64,000 nucleotides of DNA, from contig CM057841.1 of assembly GCA_030068075.1 (NCBI GenBank), positions 43,069,030 to 43,133,029 on the forward strand, read 5' to 3'. This document shows, in pieces, positions 33,480-44,084 of the stretch (position 1 is the stretch's first letter; every line of letters begins with the position of its first letter). The stretch is from Paguma larvata (lineage: Eukaryota > Chordata > Mammalia > Carnivora > Viverridae). The notes below the pieces were generated by a model. That model saw only the letters and a list, made by a program, of their open reading frames with translations. It made no database searches and was not told the DNA's origin. The translations under genes and the position numbers were made by a program.

Positions 33480-35757
33480 ACACATAATTTAAATGGCCCA
33501 GCACCCTAATTAAATGACAAAGTTTGTCAAGTTGGATAAAAAAATAAGTCCCAACTACTTGCTGCCTACAGAAAGGCACTTTAAATGTAAAGATGCAAAG
33601 TAGTTTTACAAAAAGGATATGAAAATATATATCTAATATATAATTTGCTAATACTAAGCAAAAAAAAAGTTGAAGTAACTGTACTTAATATACCAGAGAA
33701 AGTATATTTCAGAGACATTAAGTTTACCAGGGACAAATAAAGTCATTTCATTGTGATAAAGAGTCAAATCATCAAGAGAATATAATAATTCTAAACATTT
33801 ATGCACCTAATAATAGAGTTTTAAAATGCATTAAACAAATTCAAAATACAGGAGGCAAAAATTGGAATTATAATAGACAAATTCACAATTATAGTCAGAA
33901 ATTTAAATATCCTTTTCTTAATGATGGCTAGAACAAGTAAGAAGTAAATCAGTAAGGATGTAGAACATGTGAACACTTTTAACCAACTTGACCTAACTGG
34001 CACTTAAAGAACACACCACCTAACACAGCAGAATACACAGTCTTTACAAGTATACACAGAACATTTACCAATAGACTGTACTATTGGCCATGAAACAAGT
34101 CTCAATAAATTTAAGAGGATTCAAGTGATCCAAGGTATGCTCTCTGATCACAATGGATTTAAATCAAGAAATTCATACCATAAAGATATTAGAAAATCCA
34201 CAAATATTTGGAAATCAGCACACTTATTAAACAATAACAACAACAACAACAACAACAATTACAGGTTAAAGAAGAAATTCAAAAGGAAATTTGAAATTAT
34301 TTTGAACTGAATGAAAATGAAAACACAACATATCGAAATATGTCAAATATCTCTTATGTATCGCTTAGAAGGAGATAATATGAAATGCCTACTTGAGAAA
34401 ATATTAAATGTCTCAAGCAAGGACCTTAGACCCTTTATTAAGAAATAATAAAGGAACAGTAAGTGTGACCCATCACAATGAAAAGTAATAAGCGAATAAG
34501 GGTCCAGAGCACAATTCAATAAAATAGAGAAAAGAAAAAGAACAGAAACATATTAAAAAGACCAAAAGCTGGTTCTTTGGAGAGATCAATAAAATTGATA
34601 AACCTCCAGACATCCTGATCAGGAAGAAAGGAAAAACACCCAAACTACCAAAACCAAGAATTAAAAAGGCGATGGTCCTACACATTCTATATATATTAAA
34701 GCAGTAGTAAAGAATATTATTTTTAAAGCTTTGTTACAATAAATTCAACAAGTGAAAAAAAATCCTTGAAAAATACAAACTAGCGAAGTTCACTACAGAA
34801 GAAAGAGAACTCAAAAGCCCTATATTTATTAAAGAATTTAATCTGATTTTAAAAATCTGCCAACAAACGAAACTCTAGGTTCAGAGTACTTCATGAGAAT
34901 TCTATCAAACATTTAAGGAATAAATACCAATTCTATCTAAAATTTCCAGAAAACTGAAGAGAATACTGTCAACTCATTCTATGCTATGTACTAGCACAGT
35001 CAGATTTGAAATTAAAAACACAACTGCCTACAAGAGTATTGGAAGCTGACAAAAGATGTACAAGTCCTGTATATTGAACACTACAAACATTGCTGAGGAG
35101 TTAAAGAAGGCCTAAATAAATGGAGAGATATAGCATTTTTATAGACCAGAAGGCTCAAAATTGTTAATGTGTTGATTTCTTCCAAATCGGTTAACAAAAT
35201 CAATGCAATCTCACTCAAAATCCCAGAAGACATTTTACTTTGGATAAAAATCAAACTTTTGATTAGAAAAGAACTTTGGAAAAGAACAAATTTGTAAGAC
35301 TAAATTTCCTGGTTTCAAGACACATTAACAAAGCTATAGTAATCAAGATGGTGTAGTATTGTTCATGATATAGTCAAGTAAATCAAGGGAACAGGATGGA
35401 GAGATAAGAAATAGATACACATTTATATGGACTACTGATTTTCAAAAAAGGTATAAGTGCAATCTGATAGAGGAAGTCTAGTCTTCTTTAATAAATAATG
35501 CTAGGACTGGAAATGCACTTCACATGAACTTCAATACAAATAAACTTCAATATATATCTTCCATAATCTACAAAGAGTAACCGAAAACATATTAAAGAAT
35601 GAAATGTAAATTCTAGAACATTACAACTTAGGAAAGAAAGGAGAAAAACTATTTGTACTCTTGGGCTAGGCAGAGATATCTTAGTTAGATACAAAAATCA
35701 TAACCCATGAAAGAAAAAATTATAAATAGAATTTTATCAAAATTATCAAATTTACTG
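33480..35757 (+). mobile_element. Old L1 ORF2 with the RT core deleted
   Basis: The sequence continues the element at 32572. It covers endonuclease (CATTTATGCACCTAATAATAGAGTTTTAAAATGCA), then AAAGCTGGTTCTTTGGAGAGATCAATAAAATTGAT, then CTTCATGAGAATTCTATCAAACATTTAAGG. At about 34980-35060 it jumps to AGATGTACAAGTCCTGTATATTGAACACTACAAACATTGCTGAGG, so the segment carrying the FADD active site is missing. ORF2 C-terminal sequence then runs on to AATTTACTGCT. The copy is inactive. Confidence 0.8.
34230..34258. repeat. (AAC)n microsatellite
   Basis: A run of about nine AAC units (one AAT interruption) within the old L1. On the plus strand it produces a poly-asparagine artefact in one frame. Confidence 0.9.
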
Positions 35758-35764
35758 CTGACTA

Positions 35765-36655
35765 ATACTCCACTATATATATATACACATATACATAGAT
35801 ACACAAATACATATGTACATACATATATACACACACATATATATAGAGATATGTGTGTGTATATAGAGATATATGTATGTGTATATATCTATGTGCATGT
35901 GTGTATATATATATATATATACACATATATATCCTATGCCTTCTTTATCCATTCATCTAACAATAGATACTTGGACTGCTTCCAAAATTTGGCTATTGTA
36001 AATAAGGCTGCAAGAAACATATGGGTTCATGTATCCCTCTGAATTAGTGCTTTTATACTTTTTGGGTAAAAACCCAGTAGTGCAATTATTGGATCGTAGG
36101 GTAATTCTATTTTTAATTTTTTGAAGAACCCCCATACTTTTCTCACAGTGGTTGTACTACCAAGAATGTATAAAGGTTCCTTGTTCTCCATATCCTCATC
36201 AATATTTGTTGCTTCTTGTGTTTTTTATTTTACAAATTCTAACAGGTGTGAGGTGACATCTCATTGTCATTTTGATTTGCATTTCCCTGATGATGAGTAA
36301 TGTTGCACATCTTTTCATGTGTCGGTTGGCCACCTGTATGTCTTCTTTGGAAACATGTACTCTGTTGCATGTACATATTTGTATGCATGTACTCTGCCCG
36401 TTTTTAATCATATTATTTGGGTTTTGGGTATTGGGTTGTATAATTACTTTATATATTTTGGATATTAATCCTTTATTAGATATGTCATTTGCAAATATCT
36501 TCTCCCATTTAGTAGGCTGCCTTTTAGTTTTGTTGGTTGTTTCCTTCACAGTGCATAAGTTTTTTATTTTGATGAAGTCTCAGTAGTTTATTTTTGCTTT
36601 TATTTCCCTTGCCTCAAGGAGACATATTTAGGAAAATGTTGCTATAGGAATGGCA
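35765..36655 (-). mobile_element. Carnivoran LINE-1 3' segment, minus strand
   Basis: Antisense L1 ORF2 end: TTCTTTATCCATTCATCTAACAATAGATAC, GCTATTGTAAATAAGGCTGCAAG, TTATTGGATCGTAGGGTAATTC, AACAGGTGTGAGGTGACATCTCATTG and GCAAATATCTTCTCCCATTTAGTAGGCTGCC match the complement of the L1 C-terminal ORF2 region. A 104-codon plus-strand frame (36272-36586) reads this backwards and is not a gene. The copy faces the L1 at 33480-35757 head on. Confidence 0.9.
35767..35935. repeat. (TA)n/(CA)n/(GT)n tract within L1
   Basis: About 170 bases of mixed ATAC, ACAC, GTGT and ATAT runs at the start of the minus-strand L1. In carnivoran L1 this site normally carries a short TATATATA run (CCACTGTATATATATAC…), so the tract has expanded from it. 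It contains a perfect 17-base inverted repeat, 35824-35840 with 35849-35865, around an 8-base loop. Confidence 0.9.
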
Positions 36656-36694
36656 GTAATACTTTTAAAACTATTTCGAAATCTAAAAAAAATG

Positions 36695-36908
36695 GGCTTG
36701 TCTGGGTGGCTCAGTCGGTTAAGCATCCGAGTCTTGATTTCAGCTTGGGTCATGATCTCACGGTTTGTGAGTTTGAGCCCCACATTTGGGTCAGAGCTGA
36801 CAGTGCAGAACCTGCTTGGGATTCTCTCTCTTTCCCTTTTTCTCTACCCCTCCTCCGCTCATGCTGTCTCTCTCTCTCTCTCTCTCAAATTAAATAAACT
36901 TTAAAAAC
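36695..36908 (+). mobile_element. CAN-SINE, feline SINEC_Fc type (11)
   Basis: Plus-strand copy: GGCTTGTCTGGGTGGCTCAGTCGGTTAAGC, CACGGTTTGTGAGTTTGAGCCCCACA, GAACCTGCTTGGGATTC, a CT stretch and TTAAATAAACTTTAAAAACA. The flanks carry an imperfect duplication, AATCTAAAAAAAATG (36680-36694) and AATCTAAAAAATG (36909-36921). Confidence 0.95.
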
Positions 36909-36921
36909 AATCTAAAAAATG

Positions 36922-38190
36922 AAAGCATAAAAATTAATCGAGTTCCCCACTCAACAAAATTAGAAAATAAAGAACAGAATCTAGCAAAATAAACATATCT
37001 GGAAGGAAATAATAAAGACAAAAGCAGAAATTAATGGAGAATTGAATAAAAATAGTATAATGAATTAATTAATCAAACTTTTGTGTTTTTTTGAAAAAGC
37101 TAACAATACTGAGAAGATCACTAGCTAACTCATCAAAAGAAAAAAGAGAGAAAGCACAACTACTCAAAATCAAATGACATGAGTAAATAACCATTAAAAC
37201 AGAAGAAATGTAAAACTCATGAGACCATTTTGCAGACCTTTATACAAACATATTTGAAAACATATATCAAGTGGATAGTGTCTCAGATACGGATTGCGAA
37301 AATTAATTCCAGTAGCATTAGAATTCTTAAACAGAGACTCCTGTCTGGCTCAGTTGGAGGAGCATGCAACTCTTGATCTTGGGGTTGTGAGCTTGAGCCC
37401 CACGTAGGGTATAGAGATTACTTAAATAAATAAAACTTAAAAAAAATAACAACCTCTTAAACAGATCAAGTATTGTAGAAGAAATGGTGTGAATTATTAA
37501 GAAACAACTGTACAAGAAAACAGCAAGCCCAGTTGTTTTCACAAAGAAATTCAACAAATCTTCAAAGTAAGATGGCCACTATCTTCACCACTATTTGACA
37601 TTGTACTAATGGTATTAACCAATGCAGTTAGACAAGAAAAATCAATTATAGGCACAGGAATAGACCAAGAAGTAAAAATGCCTCTATTTAAAAATGATAT
37701 GATAGTAAACCTGCACAATTCCAGAAAAATAGATAAGACTAAATGAAGCAATAATTTAGTGAGATAGTAATAATTGAAGTTAACATATAAAAACCATAAG
37801 CCTTTATCTACATAAACAATAAATAATAGTAGAGAAAATACCATTTATGGTATCAAAGAATTTAAACACCTATAAATGTTCAACAATAAATGTGTCAAAT
37901 TTTATGGGAAAATATTAAGAACACCCTAAAGTCCCTAAAGTAGACTTTAACCATTGGACAGACATCACCTGTTCTTGGATAGCACAACTTGACAGTATAG
38001 AGATATTAGTTCTTCTAAGTTAATTTACAAATTAAATACAATTATAATAAAATACCACTAAGCTACTTTGTGGAGCTAGACAAGTTAATACTAAATTTCA
38101 CATTGGGGAAAAAAAACATGTAAGAATAGCTTTGAAAACACTGAAGGTGAAAAACTATGAGACTACTACTCCTACAGGTATTAAAGCCTT
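36922..38190 (+). mobile_element. Old L1 ORF2, plus strand
   Basis: GAAATAATAAAGACAAAAGCAGAAATTAATGG, GCTAACTCATCAAAAGAAAAAAGAG, CAAGTGGATAGTGTCTCAGATACGG, ACTATCTTCACCACTATTTGACATTGTACTAATGG and CTACCACTTTGTGGAGC-type C-terminal blocks run in sense order. At 37687-37698 the active-site box that should read FADD reads F-K-N-D. A short SINE at 37335-37453 interrupts it. The copy is inactive. Confidence 0.8.
37335..37453 (+). mobile_element. Short CAN-SINE of another subfamily (12)
   Basis: Only about 115 bases: AGACTCCTGTCTGGCTCAGTTGGAGGAGCATGCAACTCTTGATCTTGGGGTTGTGAG, TTGAGCCCCACGTAGGGTATAGAG and TTACTTAAATAAATAAAACTTAAAA. It lacks the GAGCCTGGAGCCTGC block and the CT-rich stretch seen in the other copies, so it belongs to an older or shorter carnivoran subfamily. 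The duplication TCTTAAACAG lies at 37325-37334 and 37455-37464. Confidence 0.9.
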
Positions 38191-38609
38191 TAAAGCCTAC
38201 AACATTGATGTTTACCTACTTCCATGATTTGGATTTTTAACTGAATTGGACTGAATTTATAGGTTAATTTGAGGTGGATTTAAATATTTACAATATTAAT
38301 CTTTTCCATTTAAAAATATGGCATATATCTATGCATCATTTAAATCTTTTAAAAAATGTTTTTTCAATAAGGTTTTACAATGTTTTCCCTCAAGTTTCTC
38401 TAAATATTTTATTACATTTATTCCTAGGTGTCTATAATTTTTATTGTAAATTGACATTTTTCTAAAATTACATTTTATATGGCTTATTGCTGCTAGGTAG
38501 AATGTAACTGACATTTGGCTTATTAAATGTGTATCCAGTAATCTGACTGCATTCTTTTATTAGCTTTAATACTTTGTTGGATTTTCTTGCATTTCTATGT
38601 AAACAATTA

Positions 38610-38814
38610 TTTTTTTTAAGTTTATTTATTTATTTTGAGAGGGAGAAAATGAGCTGGGGAAGGGCAGAGAGAGAGAGAGAGAAAGGGACAGACGATCCGA
38701 AGTAGGCTCTGTGCTGACAGCAGAGAGCTAATGTCGGGCTCAAACTCACGAACTATGACATCATGACCTGACCTGAAGTCAGATGCTTAACCAACTGAGC
38801 CACTCAGGGGCCCC
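38610..38814 (-). mobile_element. CAN-SINE, feline SINEC_Fc type (13)
   Basis: Minus-strand copy: TTTTTTTAAGTTTATTTATTTATTTTGAGAGG, CGAAGTAGGCTCTGTGCTGACAGC, AATGTCGGGCTCAAACTCACG and ACTGAGCCACTCAGGGGCCCC. A perfect 16-base duplication, TCTATGTAAACAATTA, lies at 38594-38609 and 38815-38830. The insertion point sits near where the complement of the host L1's FADD box should be. Confidence 0.98.
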
Positions 38815-39383
38815 TCTATGTAAACAATTATATCTTTTACTTTTTTATTTATTTCTAATCCATACCTTTCACTTGTTTGCTTGTTTTCTTATTTCTGAAC
38901 ACACATATTTGAATTAATAGTTTGTAACTAATAACTCTTCAGAAATAGAGTCTATAACTTGAAACTAATATGTTAACTTATATCTCAGTTTAAAAAATAA
39001 AAATAAAAGAACTAAACCTTTTTTTCATGTTATTGCTTTTTAATATTTTAGTTCCTCTTTTTTGTACCCCTCCAAAATACTTACTTTTTTTTATTGTCTC
39101 ATAGTTAATAATGATTAACATTTACCTACATGTTTGTCATTTTCTTTGATCAGCACTGTTTCATCCCTTCTCCACCTTGTTTCTGGGTTAAACTTCCTTC
39201 CTTGTGAAGAACATTTTAAAATATTTTTTTCCAGTGAAAGCTATCAATGATAAACTCTAAAAGTTTTCATTTGTCTGAAAATGTCATTTTTTAAATTGTC
39301 ACTCTTGAGTGAAAGTTTATCAGGGTATGGAATTCCAGAATGAGAGTTGTTTTCCCTTGCAGCATTAAGAAACTATTACTCCA

Positions 39384-39576
39384 GGGGCACCGGGGTGGCT
39401 CAGTCAGTTGAGCATCCAACTCTTGATTTTGGCTCAGGTCATGATCTCATGGTTCATGGGTTCGAGTCCTTCCTTGGGCTCTGTGCTCTCAGTGCTTGGG
39501 ATTCTATCTCACCCTCTCTCTCTGCCCCTCTCCTGTTCTCTTTCTCTCAAAATAAATAAACAAACTTAAAAAAAAA
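39384..39576 (+). mobile_element. CAN-SINE, feline SINEC_Fc type (14)
   Basis: Plus-strand copy: GGGGCACCGGGGTGGCTCAGTCAGTTGAGC, CATGGTTCATGGGTTCGAGTCCTTCC, GGGCTCTGTGCTCTCAGTGCTTGGGATTC, a CT stretch and AAAATAAATAAACAAACTTAAAAAA. The duplication TATTACTCCA lies at 39374-39383 and 39577-39586. Confidence 0.97.
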
Positions 39577-39880
39577 TATTACTCCATTGCCTTCTATTCT
39601 CTTTTGTTACTAGCGAGAAGTCTGGTGTAGCTATTATTATTTTTCTATTTTCAATGATGTTTTTTTTAATTTTCTAACTGATTAAAAATTTTTCTCTTTG
39701 TTTTCTGTATTCTGAAGCTTCACTACAGAATTTCTTGAAATGGTTTATCAAGATTAGATTTTGTTATGTTCCTTGAATCTAAAGACTCATGCCATTTCAT
39801 CTGTTCTGGAAAATTCCCAGTCACTATCTTTTTAATTAGTGCCCCTCTCCATTGGTTCTAATATCACCCTAAAACTTTTT

Positions 39881-40205
39881 TTGTTTAAAAATTATTTTTT
39901 ATTTGAGTATAGTCGGCACACAATGTCACATTACTTTCTGATGCAGAACATAGTGATTCAGTTTCTCTATACATTACGCTATGCCCACCACAAGTGTTCT
40001 TACCATCTGTCACCAAAATATGCCGTTACAATTTCATTGATTATATTCCCTGTGCTGTGCCTTTTATTCCTGTGACTTATTCATTCCATAACTAGAAGCC
40101 TATATCTCCCACTCCCCTTTACCTATTTGGTCCATCTTCCTCTTCCCTTTCCCTCTGGCAACCATCAGTTTCTTCCATATATTTGTTAACCTGATTTTGC
40201 TTCTC
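39881..40205 (-). mobile_element. Carnivoran L1 3' end, minus strand
   Basis: TTTTTTATTTGAGTATAGTCGGCACACAATGTCACATTAC, CATTACGCTATGCCCACCACAAGTG, CTTTTATTCCTGTGACTTATTCATTCCATAACTAGAAGCC and CTCTGGCAACCATCAGTTTCTTCC match the antisense 3' untranslated region of L1MA9/carnivoran L1 copies. A 78-codon plus-strand frame across it is incidental. Confidence 0.85.
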
Positions 40206-40959
40206 CCTAAAAAAACGTACAGCTTAGGAAGCTTAATCCTATTTATTGTGTTAATGATTGTTTTTGGTGTTATACAACACTGAACTGACAACTAATCTCA
40301 ATGGCTTTTATCCGTAAAAGGTACTTCCAGAGAGTTTTGTGTTAGTTCTTTCCAGGGGTTTTACTGTTCCAGGGCAAATTTTTATGTTAATTCCTGGCTT
40401 TGGTAGTTACCAGACCATGCAGGTACTATAAATAATGTATTCTCCAGACTCATACATGGCAGGTCATTGTTATTATTAATAAAAATTATCTTTTTTTTTT
40501 TTTTTACATTCAGTCCAGCCCAAGACCAATAAGATTCCTCATTATTTCCCTGTGTAGGAGGTACATTTACCTCCTATTCTATCCTTTGAAAAATTATGTA
40601 CTATTTAAGGACTTCAGAGTGCTGGCTTTTTAAAGGAGGAAGTGTGAAGGAAGTGATGTTTTAGTTCTAGCTCCTCGGGTTATGTGGGCTCAGAGCCTCA
40701 CCTTCAATTCACTCAGGATTGTTCATTCAAGTATCTCTATTTCCAAGACCAACAAACTTCATCTCCCACCAGATTCGACTTCTTAGGGAAGCCACAGACT
40801 CAGTTCACATGTCTACTACTCTGGTTATAAGTTTCTAGTTCATTCCTGAACTCTGTACATTCTTACCATTTTTTCTGGAAGATATTTATTCCAAAGGAAA
40901 TCCATTCTATTTGACTTAGATTTCCAGATGATTATAGCAGGCGAGTTTCTAGGTGGTCT
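40206..40959. other. No gene; unassigned
   Basis: About 750 bases, including a T run at 40492-40505. Sequence from 40640 to 40950 is of higher complexity but matches no family I can name. No frame with a domain is present. Confidence 0.45.
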
Positions 40960-41093
40960 CATCTACAATACTGACAGAGTCAGAAGTCCTTTTACACTGT
41001 ACTTTATTTTCTACCACTTGAAAACCCATACCCTCCACTCTGGTCAGGCTTTTCTTCTTTCTAGTCTATTTTTTAAAATGTTTATTAATTTTT

Positions 41094-41135
<42 letters not shown>

Positions 41136-41500
41136 GAATCCCAAGCAGGCTCCAAGTTATCAGCGCAGAGTCCAATGAGGGGTTCAAACCCTCAAACTGT
41201 GAGATTATGACCTGAACCAAAATCAAGAGTTGAACTTAACTAACTGAGCCACCCAGGCACACCTCTGCATTCTGGTCTATTAATATATCATGTTAATACT
41301 TCTGTGCTTTTGCTAATGATATTTGACTGACTCAGAATACTCAGCCTCCACATTGTCTACCCTAATTCTAGTTTTTAAGAGTCAGCTTAACCTTCATCTC
41401 CTCCATGATGTTTCTTATTTCTCCAATCATCAATGACTTCCCTCTCCTCCAAAATCTCCTAGAATTATAGTCTGTACTTAGTCTTGGCTTTTGCATGGTT
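40960..41500 (+). mobile_element. L2 LINE 3' region, broken by a SINE
   Basis: AAAACCCATACCCTCCACTCTGGTCAGGC, ATGTTAATACTTCTGTGCTTTTGCTAATGATATTTG, AGTTTTTAAGAGTCAGCTTAACCTTCATCTCCTCCATGATGTTTC and AATGACTTCCCTCTCC follow the L2 3' region (compare 'CAAGGCCCAGCTCAAATGCCACCTCCTCCAGGAAGCC'). The SINE at 41072-41263 splits it. Confidence 0.6.
41072..41263 (-). mobile_element. CAN-SINE, feline SINEC_Fc type (15)
   Basis: Minus-strand copy: TTTTAAAATGTTTATTAATTTTTGAGAGAGAGAG with a small (CAGA)n run, CCCAAGCAGGCTCCAAGTTATCAGC, GAGGGGTTCAAACCC and ACTGAGCCACCCAGGCAC. The duplication TCTAGTCTATT (41061-41071) and TCTGGTCTATT (41270-41280) flanks it with one mismatch. Confidence 0.95.
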
Positions 41501-43551
41501 TTCTATTATTTGGTTTTGTTTCTTTTGTCTTATTTCACATACTCAATTTCAAGAAATTGAATTTGAAGACATATGATATCCTTGTGCTGATTAAAGCACC
41601 AAAAAGACTTACAATATTTAATATGTGTTTTTATGTCTTTAATGTGCTAATTAATAACAACATAGCAAATCAATAATTTGTGCAGGCCTCAACTTTGACA
41701 ATACAAAAATTAAGAATTTTTTTCTGTTAAGAATCAAAATAATTTTCTGTACTAAATCAAAAGCAAACGTTATGCCATACATTTCCACTGAATAAAATTC
41801 TACCATCAAATTCCATTTGTGACTCTATAGTAAATATTATATTGTGTCTTTCAGAGTCTATGTTACTTTATAACTAGAGAGTACAGAACTTTCACCTTTA
41901 AAAAAATGCTGGAATCAGTAAAACATCTGAGAAAAACTAAATAAAAATACAATATAGTTATGTTGTGACATGATGACTCCTGAGATTGACATATTACAAG
42001 TTTACATTGTAGATATTCCCTCTAAAATTTTTTCATCCTGTAAAATTCAAAGCCTGGAAATTATCAATCATTGCATTTATTTTATGGGAAATTTCTTAAA
42101 ATTGTGTAAGATTTGCCATATATATATGGCAATACACAGATTGATGAGGAAATTTCATCTTCTAAAGCGAGGATATGAATTCAAAGAAAGTTGCATTGTC
42201 TCTATAGCACCGGAACATTCTCATTTTTGTGTAATCCACACGAAGAGCTGCAGTGGGGCTAATTCCTACGGGGATTAATCAGCTTTGGAACAGCCAGTGC
42301 TTATGCCAGATACAGACTGGCAGGAAGCTGATGAGGCAGCACAATGAATGATCTACCATAAAGGCCATGGGCAAGAGGTGGCCATTAGTCTAGAGCTCAG
42401 TAATGCACTCTTCAAGTACATTACTCACCAATCCATCAGGCAACATGCTACAGAACCAAGAGATTCTAGCACTTTTAAATTTGTAATGCGATGGCTGCCA
42501 GCCTGCTCTACATGCCCTAGGTTACAAGGGCATAGTAGTGTAGGAGGAAGGCAATTCATTAGGTGTCATAGCCAGTATTTTTTCTATTCTTTCTTCTGTG
42601 TGTACTTAAGAAATGGGCCTTCCATTATCCACAGATTAATAGTGGAAAGAATGCTCTGGTGTCTCTATTAGCATTAACTACTGGCAGACACTTTCCTAGG
42701 GCCTAATCGGCAGAAGTTTCATTAGCTGAAATGAGAAAAACTTGTATAGAAAAATATGTGTTATTTTTTATTCTAAAATACAGCTACGCAAATATTCTAC
42801 TAAAATAGATTATCAAAACAAACCCAATTTACTAAATAAAAGCCACAGAAACATAAATATGCCAAAACGTAGCTGTAAATCAAAATGGCATGTCTTTTTT
42901 CGATCCAGGCAGCATTTATCAAATTTAAAGACTTTGATTGCATATACTATAATTATACTTGAAAGTGAGGGTTTAGGTAAATAAAGTAATGATGCTTACT
43001 AATGACAAATTTTCCCCATCTGTAATAAAGATATGCAATTAAACAAACTGCAGTCATAGACACAGAGGTTGTAAGTTTTACTTAATTATGGTAGCATTAT
43101 CAATTTATCCTGAGATTACAACTTCCTCATTCTTCAGGGTTTCAATGTCTTTTCTTTTATGATGACAGTAGATGTGATTGTAATTTTTGAGTGTTTTTGC
43201 TTAGTAATATGAAATGTTGGCAAGCCCGTGTTCCTACCTTTTAAAGTATACTGTAAGATCCACTTGTGTGTGGACCACAGATGCAGAGCATTCAGTGAGT
43301 GTCCTGAGGGGAAGGGAGAGGCACTCTTTCAGCAGTAGTTTTGTCCTGAAGATCATCTGCAAGCTAAGTTTCTGTTGGGTCGCTGTGGTGATAAAGCCCA
43401 CGAGAAAGGAGGGAATTATGAATTAGGAATTCTTGCTTGAGAAAGGTAGGAGGATCTGACAGAGATACCTATAATGTCAGATTGTATCCTACACCGGTGC
43501 TTTCTCGGCCTGTGCACGAAAATCAGCAGCAGAGATTTACACATACCCAGA
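41501..43551. other. Second repeat-poor island, no gene found
   Basis: About 2 kb without a recognised repeat. The part 42080-42430 is the most complex: it holds a perfect 20-base palindrome at 42113-42132 (TTGCCATATATATATGGCAA), several TAAT cores (GGGGCTAATTCCTACGGGGATTAATCAGC at about 42256-42283) and few repeats. Frames up to 107 codons (42348-42671) show no known domain and overlap others. It is a candidate regulatory element by composition only. Confidence 0.45.
42113..42132. repeat. Perfect 20-base palindrome
   Basis: TTGCCATATATATATGGCAA equals its own reverse complement. It lies in repeat-poor sequence. It could bind a dimeric factor or simply be chance in an AT-rich region. No other copy was noticed in the window. 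Confidence 0.9.
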
Positions 43552-43760
43552 TCAGAATAATGGACAATATTTACTTAGCACATACTAAGTGAGAGGGACT
43601 GTTCTTGATTCTTAGAGTAACTCATTTAACCCTCACAACAATTCTTTGAGTCTTTACCTCTTTCTAGAGATGAGAAAGCACAGAGAGTTAAAGCAATTTA
43701 CAGAAGTAAATTAAATTTACAGATTTGAATCCAGGCAGTCTTGCTCCAGAGCATGCTTTC
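43552..43760 (-). mobile_element. MIR SINE
   Basis: Reverse complement of MIR, well preserved: ATTTACTTAGCACATACTAAGTGAGAGGGACTG, AACTCATTTAACCCTCACAACAATTC, AGAGATGAGAAAGCACAGAGAGTTAAAG and ATTTGAATCCAGGCAGTCTTGCTCCAGAG. It reaches almost to the tRNA-like head. Confidence 0.9.
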
Positions 43761-44084
43761 TGGACTACTTTATACTGTCTTACATACCCTTTCCAAAGAT
43801 TCCACATCTAGATTGCTATATTCAGTAAATGTGGCAATGGTGCTCAGGCATCTTTGCTGTTTAAAAGCTCAGAGACAGTTCTTATACATAGTCAGGGTGA
43901 AGAACCACAGATCTAGTTCGGTTATCTGGCCTGTCCTTCCTATAACATGACTCCCCAGGACTGGGCTATACTCTTGTTTTATGCCACAAGAAATGCCTTG
44001 GTGTATCATACATGCGGCGTTCTATCAAACAATATGCTAAATGGATTAGATGATGGGGTAGTTCTGCTGTCCTCTGTGTTGGTC

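Larger units (their letters stand above)
38231..39880 (-). mobile_element. Old LINE-1, minus strand, with SINEs
   Basis: GGTTAATTTGAGGTGGATTTAAATATTTACAATATTAATCTTTTCC and TTACATTTATTCCTAGGTGTCTATAAT are antisense ORF2 blocks (SSNI.EDL… region). From about 39120, AGTTTATCAGGGTATGGAATTCCAGAATGAGAGTTG and TACTAGCGAGAAGTCTGGTGTAG match the antisense L1 5'/ORF1 region. The two parts may be different copies. SINEs lie at 38610-38814 and 39384-39576. Confidence 0.65.

Noticed and set aside
36272..36586. 104-codon plus-strand frame
   Set aside because: It reads the complement of an L1 ORF2 end. The matching minus-strand frame (36199-36549) carries the L1-like peptide, itself a remnant.
42348..42671. 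107-codon frame in the second island
   Set aside because: No similarity to any protein I recognise. The composition fits translated non-coding DNA. A cross-species codon test would be needed to revive it.
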